Source of the DNA: Gaiellasilicea sp038324115
GTDB lineage: Bacteria; Actinomycetota; Thermoleophilia; Gaiellales; Gaiellaceae
NCBI GenBank assembly: GCA_038324115.1
Contig: JBBQHQ010000011.1
Coordinates: 1 to 30,880, forward strand
DNA length: 30,880 bases
Direction: 5' to 3'
Of this stretch, positions 20,351-26,836 are shown piece by piece; within the stretch, counting starts at the first letter, position 1, and the number at the start of each line of letters is the position of its first letter. The notes beneath the pieces are model-generated. The model searched no databases. It saw nothing but the letters and a program-made list of their open reading frames with translations, and was not told the origin of the DNA. The position numbers and the translations under genes are program-made.

Positions 20351-23020
20351 GTGGCCGCCGAGACCGAAACCTTTCCGCACCTGCGCAGCCTCGTCGAGGT
20401 CCAGCGCGCGGTGCGCACCCCGGAGGACGTGCCGGAGCTCTTCACCGCGATCGCGCGCACGATCTCGGAGGCCCTCGGCTTCCGCACGGTCGCGATCAAT
20501 GTCTACCGGCGCGCATTCGACGACTTCCAGGTCGTGACGGTGCATGGCAACGACGCCGCACGGGCGGCCCTGCTCGGGCAGGTCACGTTGTGGGAGTCCT
20601 GGGAGCGGTACCTCGACGAGCGGTTCCTTCGCCGCGGCGCCTACCTCGTCCCGCACGACCAGATGGACTGGGAGGACCTGGTCGCCCACGTTCCCGACAT
20701 CGAAGTGGGCTCCGAGCCCGACTCCTGGCACCCGAGGGACGCGCTCCTGACCGCGTTCCGGGACGAGGCCGGCGACCTCCTTGGGATCATCTCCGTGGAC
20801 GAGCCCAAGAGCGGAAGGTTGCCGGGGGACGACGACCTCGACGTCCTCGTCGCGCTCGCGGGGCAGGTCGGCGCCGCGGTCGAGACGGCGCAGCGCTCGC
20901 TCGAGGCCGCCCGCGACCGCGCCTCGCTCGCCCACCTGCTCGCGATTTCCTCCCGGCTGGCAGACCTCGAGACGGTCGACTCGGTCCTCGACGCGGTCGC
21001 GCAGGGAATCAGGGACGCCCTCGGGTTCGAGAGGGTCGCGATCGCGACGGCCGAGCAGGGCCGCGGCTTCACCCCGCGCCGGAGCGCCGGCTGGGAGGCC
21101 GGCGCCCCCGGGCTCGACTTCGTCCTCACCGCAGCCGACCTCGACGCCCTCCTCACCCCCGAGTTCGAAGTGGAGGGCTGCTACCTGCTGCCGCGCGAGG
21201 CGGCGATCGCCCGCGCGGACCTCGGCTCGACGTACGCTTCGATGCGCAACGGACGAGGCCCTCACGGCTGGGACAGGCACTGGCTGATGGTCCCTCTGCA
21301 CGAGCGCGACGGCAGCGTTTCAGGATTCATCTGGGCCGACGACCCGACGGACTCGCTGATCCCGTCGCAGCAGCGTCTCCAGGCCCTCCGGACGTTCGCG
21401 AACCAGGCCTCCGCCGCGATCCGCTCGGCCCGCGACAACGCCACCCTCGTCCGCCGGAACACCGAGCTCGCCACCCTCCACCGGACCGCGCTCGGCCTGA
21501 TCGAGGGGCTCGACCTCGAGAGCGTCCTCGAGACGATCGTCGCCGGCGCCTGCTCGCTCGTCGGCACGCCGCACGGCTACCTCTACCTGGTCGACGGCGA
21601 CGAGCTCGAGCTGCGGATCCGCCTGGGCACGTTCGAGAGCTCGGGCCGGCTCCGGATCAAGCAGGGCGACGGGGTTTCCGGGCGCGTCTGGGCCACCGGC
21701 GAGACCGTGGCGGTCGACGACTACACCGCGTGGCCGGGCGCGATCTCCCAGTACCGCGGGCTGCCGATCCACGCCACGCTCGGGGTGCCGCTCAGGACGG
21801 CCGGCGAGATCCGCGGCGTGGTCGGGATCGCCTACGCCGAGGAGGGACGGACGTTCACGCCTGCCGAGGTCGCCCTGCTGGAGCGATTCGCGCAGATCGC
21901 AGCCCTCGCGCTCGAGAACGCGCGCCTCTACGAGGAGGTTCGCGCGAACGGCGAGCTCCACGGCCGCGTCCTCGAGCATGCAACCGAGATGATCGCGCTG
22001 ATCGACCTCGAAGGGCGCTTCGTCTACACCAACCCGGCGACCGAGACGCTGCTCGGCTACTCCCCCGAGGAGCTGCTCGGGACCCGGGCGGACGCGCTCG
22101 TCGACCCGGGCGACCCGCCGATCGTGCTCGAGGGGCAGCCGCCCCCGGACGACATCCGCCGCACCCGCCGGAAGGACGGAAGCTGGGCGCTGCTCGAAGG
22201 GTCGAACGTCCTCCTTCGCAACCAGGCGGGCGAACCCGACCTGACCCTGGTGCTCGCCCGGGACGTCAGCGCCCACCGCCGGCTCGAGGAGCAGCTGCGC
22301 CAGGCCCAGAAGATGGAGTCGATCGGCAGGCTCGCAGGCGGGATCGCCCACGACTTCAACAACCTCCTGACGGCGATCGGCGGCTACGCCGAGCTGACCC
22401 TGCTCGACCTCGACGAGGGCAGCGCGCGCGAGAGCGTCGAGCAGATCGCCCGGGCCGCCTCCCGCGCGGCCGAGCTGACCTCCCAGCTTCTCGCCTTCAG
22501 CCGCAAACAGGTGCTGCGGCCGTCCGAGCTCGACCTGAACGAGGTCGTGACCGAGATGGCGTCGCTGCTCTCGCGCATGCTCGGCGAGAGCGTCGTCCTC
22601 TCCACCGAGCTGGAGCCGGAGCTCGGCCACGTCCACGCCGACCCCACCCAGGTCGAGCAGGTGATCCTCAACCTCTCGATCAACGCCCGCGACGCCATGC
22701 GGGGCGGCGGCAATCTCTCGATCCGCACCGCGAACCTGGAACTGCCGGAAGGAGCGCCGCCGCCGCATGCGGAGCTCGTCCCCGGCTCCTACGTCACCCT
22801 CGTCGTCCGCGACGACGGCGTCGGGATGGAGGAGGAGGTCGCCAAGCAGATCTTCGAGCCGTTCTTCACCACGAAGAAGGTCGGGGAGGGCACCGGGCTC
22901 GGGCTCGCGACCGTGCACGGGATCGTGAGCCAGAGCGGCGGCGCGATCTGGGTCGAGACCCAGCCGGGCGAGGGCACGGTCTTCACCGTCTGCCTGCCCC
23001 GGGTCGCGCCCGCGGCCTAG
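20351..23020 (+). CDS. Soluble sensor histidine kinase with three GAF domains and a PAS domain
   Basis: 889 residues from GTG 20351, which has GGGGAGA at 20340-20346; ATG 20318 in the same frame is the alternative. Three GAF-like regions (about residues 10-175, 185-360, 375-535; the third is clearest, with GDGVSGRVWATGETVAVDD) are followed by a PAS domain (about 545-655), HisKA with LAGGIAHDFNNLL (phospho-acceptor H667) and HATPase_c with NLSINARDAM, DDGVGM, PFFTTK and GEGTGLGLATVHG. No membrane helix, so it senses in the cytosol. No receiver domain or response regulator gene is adjacent, making it an orphan kinase. The 3' end shares CTAG with the next, convergent gene. A TACCCT at 20291-20296 may be its -10. 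Confidence 0.9.
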   Translation: MAAETETFPHLRSLVEVQRAVRTPEDVPELFTAIARTISEALGFRTVAINVYRRAFDDFQVVTVHGNDAARAALLGQVTLWESWERYLDERFLRRGAYLVPHDQMDWEDLVAHVPDIEVGSEPDSWHPRDALLTAFRDEAGDLLGIISVDEPKSGRLPGDDDLDVLVALAGQVGAAVETAQRSLEAARDRASLAHLLAISSRLADLETVDSVLDAVAQGIRDALGFERVAIATAEQGRGFTPRRSAGWEAGAPGLDFVLTAADLDALLTPEFEVEGCYLLPREAAIARADLGSTYASMRNGRGPHGWDRHWLMVPLHERDGSVSGFIWADDPTDSLIPSQQRLQALRTFANQASAAIRSARDNATLVRRNTELATLHRTALGLIEGLDLESVLETIVAGACSLVGTPHGYLYLVDGDELELRIRLGTFESSGRLRIKQGDGVSGRVWATGETVAVDDYTAWPGAISQYRGLPIHATLGVPLRTAGEIRGVVGIAYAEEGRTFTPAEVALLERFAQIAALALENARLYEEVRANGELHGRVLEHATEMIALIDLEGRFVYTNPATETLLGYSPEELLGTRADALVDPGDPPIVLEGQPPPDDIRRTRRKDGSWALLEGSNVLLRNQAGEPDLTLVLARDVSAHRRLEEQLRQAQKMESIGRLAGGIAHDFNNLLTAIGGYAELTLLDLDEGSARESVEQIARAASRAAELTSQLLAFSRKQVLRPSELDLNEVVTEMASLLSRMLGESVVLSTELEPELGHVHADPTQVEQVILNLSINARDAMRGGGNLSIRTANLELPEGAPPPHAELVPGSYVTLVVRDDGVGMEEEVAKQIFEPFFTTKKVGEGTGLGLATVHGIVSQSGGAIWVETQPGEGTVFTVCLPRVAPAA

Positions 23021-23472
23021 CGCTTCGAGAGCGCGAGCCCCGCCCCGACCGCGAGCAGCACGACCCCGAGCAGCCGCGGCCACGTCAGCCCGACCCGGTC
23101 GACGCCGAAGAGCCCGAACCGGTCGATCAGGACGCCCATCGCGAGCTGTCCCGCGATCAGCAGCCCGATCGTGCCCGTCGCCCCGAGCCGGGGCGCGCAG
23201 ACCGTGATCGAGAAGACGACGAGGATCCCCATCCCGCCGCCGCCGATCCAGTACCACCACGGCGCCCGGAAGGCGCCGCCGAGCCCGCCCGTCCCCTGCC
23301 GGATGACGAGGAGCAGCGAGGCGGCGAGCAGCGTCGAGAAGGCGAGGTTCGCCACGAGCGCCTCGTAGGGCCCGATCCGCTCCCCGAACCGCCCCATCAC
23401 CGCCACCTGGATCGAGCCCGCGACCCCGGCTACGAGGGCGAGGACAGCGAACGCCGCTGTCGCGTTTCCCAT
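23017..23472 (-). CDS. DMT-superfamily membrane protein, YdcZ/DUF606 type
   Basis: 151 residues from ATG 23472 with about five membrane helices. VAGVAGSIQVAVMGRFGERIGPYEALVANLAFSTLL and the second part APRLGATGTIGLLIAGQLAMGVLIDRFGLFG are typical of the YdcZ (DUF606) family of small drug/metabolite-type carriers; the half-size protein is expected to dimerise. Substrate unknown. TAGCTT lies 7 bases before the ATG, so the message is likely leaderless. Confidence 0.83.
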   Translation of the reverse strand: MGNATAAFAVLALVAGVAGSIQVAVMGRFGERIGPYEALVANLAFSTLLAASLLLVIRQGTGGLGGAFRAPWWYWIGGGGMGILVVFSITVCAPRLGATGTIGLLIAGQLAMGVLIDRFGLFGVDRVGLTWPRLLGVVLLAVGAGLALSKR

Positions 23473-23479
23473 GGGCGCG

Positions 23480-23489
23480 AAGCTATACG
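23480..23489. promoter_or_regulatory. Divergent overlapping -10 boxes, YdcZ-type gene and EthD-like gene
   Basis: AAGCTATACG contains TAGCTT on the minus strand (23485-23480, 7 bases before ATG 23472) and TATACG on the plus strand (23484-23489). They share the central TA as at 1575-1584 and 2388-2397. The rightward transcript would start near 23496 and carry GAGGAGAGGAG before ATG 23519, so only the leftward gene would be leaderless. Confidence 0.5.
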
Positions 23490-23518
23490 CTCGGGCCGTC
23501 CCGAGGAGAGGAGACCAC

Positions 23519-23794
23519 ATGGTTCGCGTGTCCATCACGTACTCGCAACAGCCCGACCCCGACCGGTACGAGCAGCACGCAGCGCTCTGCCGCGCGGTTC
23601 CGGGCGGCACGTTCCGGCACGGCCCCGTCACGAGGACGCTTGCCGGCGAGCCCGCTGCCTACCACGCGGAGTGGGAGTTCCCGGACAAGGACGCGTTCCG
23701 CGCCGCGGCCGCCACGGAGGAGTTCGCCGCCACCGGCGCCGACGCCGCCGAGATGGGGCTCGCGCCCGCCGTCCACGTGATCGAGCTCGCATGA
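23519..23794 (+). CDS. EthD-like dimeric alpha-beta barrel protein
   Basis: 91 residues from ATG 23519 with a strong GAGGAGAGGAG ribosome-binding region. The pattern VSITYSQQPDPDRYEQHAALCRAVPG, a central strand YHAEWEFPDKDAFRAAAATEEF and a final strand VHVIEL resembles the EthD family of dimeric barrels. Members accompany ring-degrading or ether-degrading enzymes; the biochemical role is mostly unclear. ATGA overlap (23791-23794) with the following enoyl-CoA hydratase-family gene places it in a small acyl-CoA or aromatic degradation operon. Confidence 0.7.
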   Translation: MVRVSITYSQQPDPDRYEQHAALCRAVPGGTFRHGPVTRTLAGEPAAYHAEWEFPDKDAFRAAAATEEFAATGADAAEMGLAPAVHVIELA

Positions 23795-24612
23795 CCGAGC
23801 CCGCGTCCCCTGCCCCCGTCGACCCCGCGGAGCTCGGGTTCGAGAAGATCGTCTACGAGAAGGCAGGTCACCGGGCCACCGTGACGCTGAACCGGCCCGA
23901 GGTCCTGAACGCCTTCGACTTCCAGACGCTGCGCGAGCTCGCCCGCGCGTTCGAGGACTCCTCCTGGGACGACGAGATCCGCGTCGTCGTCGTCACCGGC
24001 ACCGGCCGCGCCTTCTGCGTCGGCGCCGACCTCCGCTCCTGGGGCGAGGAGCTGCTCGGCAACTCGAAGGAGTACTGGAAGTGGTTCGGCGCCTTCAAGG
24101 ACATGCACGACCGCCTGCGCGAGATCGGTAAGCCGACCGTCGCGCGGATCCAGGGGATCGCGGTCGGCGGCGGCAACGAGCTCCAGATGGCCTGCGACCT
24201 CTCGGTCATGGTCGACGACGCCTTCATCCGCCACGTCGGGCTCGAGCATGGCTCGGTGCCCGCGGGCGGCGCCACCCAGTGGCTCCCGATCATGGTCGGC
24301 GACCGCCGCGCCCGCGAGATCATCATGCTCTGCGAGGAGATCCCGGCCGCGCAGGCTGCCGAGTGGGGGCTGATCAACCGCGCCGTCCCCGCCGCCGAGC
24401 TCGACGTGGTGGTGGACGACTGGGTCGAGAAGCTCGCCCGGAAGCTCCCCGAGACGACGCGCTACGCGAAGCAGCAGCTGAACTGGTGGCGCGACATCTC
24501 CTGGCACGAGACCGTCGGGCACGCCCGCGACTGGCTCGCGATGTCGATGCTCGGCGAGGAGGCCCAGGGCGCCGTCCGCTCCTTCCTCGCTCGCGACAAG
24601 GCGGATCGGTGA
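23791..24612 (+). CDS. Enoyl-CoA hydratase/isomerase family protein
   Basis: 273 residues from ATG 23791. Crotonase-fold marks: TVTLNRPEVLNAFDF, VVVTGTGRAFCVGADL (first oxyanion-hole strand), RIQGIAVGGGNELQMACDL (second) and WGLINRAVP. At the position of the first catalytic Glu of enoyl-CoA hydratase the sequence reads VGLEHGSVPAGGATQ with Gly, while the second Glu (ARE) is kept, so a hydratase reaction is not certain. The C-terminal part HARDWLAMSMLGEEAQGAVRSFL recalls ring-opening BadI/MenB-like relatives. A role in aromatic or alicyclic acyl-CoA breakdown with the next gene is likely. GTGA overlap with the next gene. Confidence 0.85.
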   Translation: MTEPASPAPVDPAELGFEKIVYEKAGHRATVTLNRPEVLNAFDFQTLRELARAFEDSSWDDEIRVVVVTGTGRAFCVGADLRSWGEELLGNSKEYWKWFGAFKDMHDRLREIGKPTVARIQGIAVGGGNELQMACDLSVMVDDAFIRHVGLEHGSVPAGGATQWLPIMVGDRRAREIIMLCEEIPAAQAAEWGLINRAVPAAELDVVVDDWVEKLARKLPETTRYAKQQLNWWRDISWHETVGHARDWLAMSMLGEEAQGAVRSFLARDKADR

Positions 24613-25382
24613 GCGAGGTCCTGACCGACCGGGCGGGCGCGGTGCTGACGATCACCCTCAACCGGCCCGAGGTCTTCAACGCGTTCACCGCGACTCTCCA
24701 CGCCGAGCTGCACGAGGCGCTGACGGGCGACGCCGCCGACCCGGACGTCCGCGCCGTCGTGATCACCGGAGCCGGCCGGGGCTTCTGCGCCGGTCAGGAC
24801 CTGCGCGAGTTCCAGGAGGCGCCCGGCTCGATCCAGGAGCGGCTGGAGCAGACCTACCACCCGAACGTCCGAGCGATCCGCGCGCTCGAGAAGCCGGTGA
24901 TCGCAGCGGTGAACGGGGCCTGCGCGGGCGCCGGGCTCTCCTTCGCCGCGGCCTGCGACATCCGGATCGCCTCCGACGCCGCCTCCTTCGTCCCGGGCTT
25001 CGTCGGGATCGGGCTCGTCCCCGACGCGGGCGGCACCTGGTTCCTGCATCGGCTGCTCGGCTTCGCCCGCGCCTTCGAGTGGATGAGCTCGAATCGCAAG
25101 CTCTCCGCCGCCGAGGCGCATGCCTGGGGGCTCGTCTCGGAGGTGGTCGAGGCGGACGCCTTCTCCGCGCGGGTCGCCGAGTACGCGGCGACGCTCGCGA
25201 ACATGCCGACGCTCGCGATCGGCCGGACGAAGCAGCTCTTCGAGCACGCGGCCACCGCGAGCCTCGAGGAGCAGCTCGCGCTCGAGGCGGAGCTCCAGCA
25301 GGCCTCGACCGGCACGGCCGACTTCGCCGAGGGCGTCGCCGCCTTCCTCGAGAAGCGCCCGCCCCGCTTCTCCGGCAGCTGA
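24609..25382 (+). CDS. Enoyl-CoA isomerase, PaaG type
   Basis: 257 residues from GTG 24609. LTITLNRPEVFNAFT, VVITGAGRGFCAGQDL and AAVNGACAGAGLSFAAACD give the crotonase fold. FVGIGLVPDAGGTWFLHRLLG carries the Asp typical of PaaG, the 1,2-epoxyphenylacetyl-CoA isomerase, rather than the Glu of hydratases, and AHAWGLVSEVV and FAEGVAAFLEKRPPRF complete the match. The reaction and its pathway are inferred; no paaABCDE oxygenase is in the window. It is the last gene of the three-gene unit and is followed by a hairpin at 25407-25436. Confidence 0.83.
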   Translation: MSEVLTDRAGAVLTITLNRPEVFNAFTATLHAELHEALTGDAADPDVRAVVITGAGRGFCAGQDLREFQEAPGSIQERLEQTYHPNVRAIRALEKPVIAAVNGACAGAGLSFAAACDIRIASDAASFVPGFVGIGLVPDAGGTWFLHRLLGFARAFEWMSSNRKLSAAEAHAWGLVSEVVEADAFSARVAEYAATLANMPTLAIGRTKQLFEHAATASLEEQLALEAELQQASTGTADFAEGVAAFLEKRPPRFSGS

Positions 25383-25406
25383 GATTTCGGGCAGCTAGCT
25401 CGAGTT

Positions 25407-25436
25407 GGCCCCGGCGGTGGCGAGACCGCCAGGGCC
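25407..25436. terminator. Hairpin between convergent genes
   Basis: GGCCC-C-GGCGGT pairs with ACCGCC-A-GGGCC around a 6-base GGCGAG loop, giving 11 base pairs with one C-A mismatch. It lies in the 69-base gap between the PaaG-type gene and the convergent selenoprotein gene. No T-run follows on either side, so it would be an atypical terminator serving both strands. Confidence 0.5.
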
Positions 25437-25451
25437 GGGACGGAGTCTAGG

Positions 25452-25676
25452 TCACGCGCTCTGGGGCAGGAGCGCCACGATCTCGCCGTCCTCCGGGAAG
25501 CGCCCGGTGGCCTGCTTCGAGAAGACGAGCTCCCCGTCCGTGATCACGTCGTACTGGCTCTTCGCCCCCTCGAGGGCGGCGGCGTCGTGCCCCAACTCGG
25601 TCAGCTCGGCCGCGAGACTCGCGGCCCGGACGTCGTAGCCGTTTCAGACGGGGCAGTAATGGATCTCGACGCGCAC
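25452..25676 (-). CDS. Probable selenoprotein of the Rdx (SelW/SelT/SelH) family, in-frame TGA read as selenocysteine
   Basis: 74 residues if TGA at 25646-25644 is read through. The N terminus is strand RVEIHYCPV then U11 and NGYDVRAASLAAELTEL, giving the CxxU redox motif (C8, U11) after the first strand, exactly where Rdx-family thioredoxin-like proteins carry CxxC or CxxU. The C-terminal part YDVITDGELVFSKQATGRFP is the family's second conserved block. Only one start is possible: GTG 25676, because TAA closes the frame 12 bases upstream, and TAAGCT (25688-25683) lies 6 bases before it. After the TGA the frame runs 63 codons, 62 ending in G or C. A perfect hairpin follows at SECIS distance. 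The alternative is a Cys-coding ancestor disabled by a TGC-to-TGA change or a base-call error. The function is presumably thiol or selenol redox. Confidence 0.72.
25608..25626 (-). promoter_or_regulatory. Candidate bacterial SECIS hairpin
   Basis: On the minus strand GGCCGCGAG-T-CTCGCGGCC is a perfect 9+1+9 inverted repeat. Folded with a 3-base loop, the stem has 8 GC-rich pairs and the loop GUC starts with G, 25 bases after the TGA. This fits the bacterial SECIS rule of a stem-loop closely downstream with a G among the first two loop bases. The only non-G/C third position after the TGA (AGT for Ser) lies in this hairpin. Confidence 0.6.
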
Positions 25677-25682
25677 GCTCTC

Positions 25683-25688
25683 AGCTTA
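25683..25688 (-). promoter_or_regulatory. -10 box of the selenoprotein gene
   Basis: TAAGCT on the minus strand with exactly 6 bases to GTG 25676, the spacing of the other leaderless genes here. It supports the start assigned to the selenoprotein. Confidence 0.55.
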
Positions 25689-25699
25689 CGGGAGCGGTC

Positions 25700-26146
25700 T
25701 CACCGTGGGCGGCCCGGGCGGCCGCACTCATCGAGGCCCAGGTCCGACGCTGCGCTCCGGGCCTTGGCGGCGGCGCTCGCGCCTGTAGCCGATGCGGCGG
25801 CGGCGGCCCGCTTGTCTCCTCGTTTCGCGGCGGCCTCGAGATCCTGGAGGGAACGAACGATCACGCCGGCGGCGTTGACGAGCGCGCGGTGCCGCTCCGC
25901 GAGCCCGTCCGGCGGCTCGAGTGCGTCGAGGTCTCGGGTCTCCTGCTCGCGGATCGCGCCGACCTGGGCGCTGTAGCCGGCGACGGACTCCGCCGAGTCT
26001 GCGGGCGGCGGCACCGCCGACGCCGACGTGGCCGCGGTCAGGCAGATCGCGTCGGCGTCCCGCCGGTACTGGTCGGCGGACGCCCCGCCGTTGCCGCCGC
26101 AGGCCGCGAGGACGACGACTGCCAGGAGGGAGACGAGCCGGAGCAC
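25700..26146 (-). CDS. Hypothetical lipoprotein
   Basis: 148 residues from GTG 26146. Signal peptide MLRLVSLLAVVVLAAC ends in an LAAC lipobox, so the cysteine at position 16 should be lipidated and the protein anchored outside the membrane. The rest is helical and rich in Ala, Asp and Glu (QYRRDADAICLTAATSAS, REQETRDLDALEPPDGLAERHRAL), resembling small actinobacterial lipoproteins of unknown function. Two cysteines in the mature part could pair. TACACT (26158-26153) lies 6 bases before the start. The selenoprotein gene follows after 23 bases on the same strand. Confidence 0.75.
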   Translation of the reverse strand: MLRLVSLLAVVVLAACGGNGGASADQYRRDADAICLTAATSASAVPPPADSAESVAGYSAQVGAIREQETRDLDALEPPDGLAERHRALVNAAGVIVRSLQDLEAAAKRGDKRAAAAASATGASAAAKARSAASDLGLDECGRPGRPR

Positions 26147-26152
26147 GGGGGG

Positions 26153-26174
26153 AGTGTACGGCGCCGTCTACGGT
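26153..26174. promoter_or_regulatory. Back-to-back leaderless promoters, lipoprotein and release-factor-like genes
   Basis: TACACT on the minus strand (26158-26153) is 6 bases from GTG 26146, and TACGGT on the plus strand (26169-26174) is 6 bases from GTG 26181. The whole gap is 34 bases. Here the two boxes are 10 bases apart rather than sharing a TA. Confidence 0.6.
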
Positions 26175-26180
26175 GTGCCC

Positions 26181-26816
26181 GTGGGTGAGACGCGCACGAT
26201 CGGCCGGGCTAACGTCGCGAAGCGGCTGCGGCCGCTCGAGGGCGCGCCCGGCCGCACGACGTACGCCGCCGGAAGCGCGCGCTTCGAGCTCGACGAGCTC
26301 GTGCTCACCGTGACCCCGCCGTTCGGACTCGCCGAGGAGGGCGGCTACGAGACCCTGCGGACCGGCCCCCTGCTGGAAGCGCTCGAGGTCGAGCCCACGG
26401 TCGCAGTCCTACTCGTCCGGCTGGGCGGCTATGCGGTCGGGGTCTTCGAGGGTGAGCGGCTCGCGGCCTCCAAGGTCGGCTCGCGTTTCGTCAAGGGCCG
26501 GCACAAGAAGGGCGGCTCGTCCGCCAACCGCTTCCGGCGCCGACGGGGCGAGCAGGAGCGCGAACTCGTCGACGCGGCGGCCGAGACGGCGGCGCGGGTG
26601 CTGGAGCCGTGGCGGGGCCGTGTCGTGCACGTTGCGCTCGGCGGCGACCGCGACGCCGTCCGGCGCGTCCTCGGCTCGCGGCCCGACCTCGCCTGGCTGG
26701 AGCCGCTCGCACTGGAGCGCTTCTTCGACGTCCCCGAGCCGCGCCTTCGGGTCCTCGAGGCGCTCCCGTACCAGCTCTACGCCGCGAAGGTGGTCGAGGA
26801 GCCGAAAGCGACTTAG
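26181..26816 (+). CDS. VLRF1-type (Vms1/ANKZF1-like) release factor / peptidyl-tRNA hydrolase homologue
   Basis: 211 residues from GTG 26181. The central strand-loop VAVLLVRLGGYAVGVFEGERL followed by the basic loop GRHKKGGSSANRFRRRRGEQ and the long helix ELVDAAAETAARVLEP is the eRF1-like VLRF1 fold found in actinobacteria. These proteins release nascent chains from stalled ribosomes by cutting peptidyl-tRNA. Other members, as I recall them, have Gln in the loop (GG-x-S-Q); here G111-G112-S-S is followed by A115-N116, so the catalytic Gln is missing or shifted. Its last Thr codon and TAG lie inside palindrome copy 2. Confidence 0.72.
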   Translation: MGETRTIGRANVAKRLRPLEGAPGRTTYAAGSARFELDELVLTVTPPFGLAEEGGYETLRTGPLLEALEVEPTVAVLLVRLGGYAVGVFEGERLAASKVGSRFVKGRHKKGGSSANRFRRRRGEQERELVDAAAETAARVLEPWRGRVVHVALGGDRDAVRRVLGSRPDLAWLEPLALERFFDVPEPRLRVLEALPYQLYAAKVVEEPKAT

Positions 26817-26836
26817 TTGCTCAGAGCAACTAAGTC
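26810..26836. repeat. Dispersed perfect palindrome, copy 2
   Basis: 13-base arms GACTTAGTTGCTC and its reverse complement flank a central A (26823); all 27 bases are identical to the core of copy 1. It lies between two convergent genes, and both take their last codon ACT and stop TAG from it, one per strand. In RNA it forms a strong hairpin from either side, so it may act as a two-way terminator, although no T-run follows. Confidence 0.9.

Noticed and set aside
20590..23790. Apparent 1,000-codon N-terminal extension of the enoyl-CoA hydratase-family gene
   Set aside because: The frame is open by chance through the histidine kinase gene in another reading frame. The real protein starts at ATG 23791, coupled by ATGA to the EthD-like gene.
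23791..24612. Naming this gene menB or badI
   Set aside because: The C-terminal part is reminiscent, but the diagnostic active-site segments do not match well, and the organism uses the futalosine route judging by mqnD.
25644..25646. The TGA in the Rdx-family gene as a simple nonsense mutation or sequencing error
   Set aside because: It cannot be excluded, but position at the known Cys/Sec site, strong coding signal after it, a leaderless promoter before the start and the downstream hairpin together favour selenocysteine.
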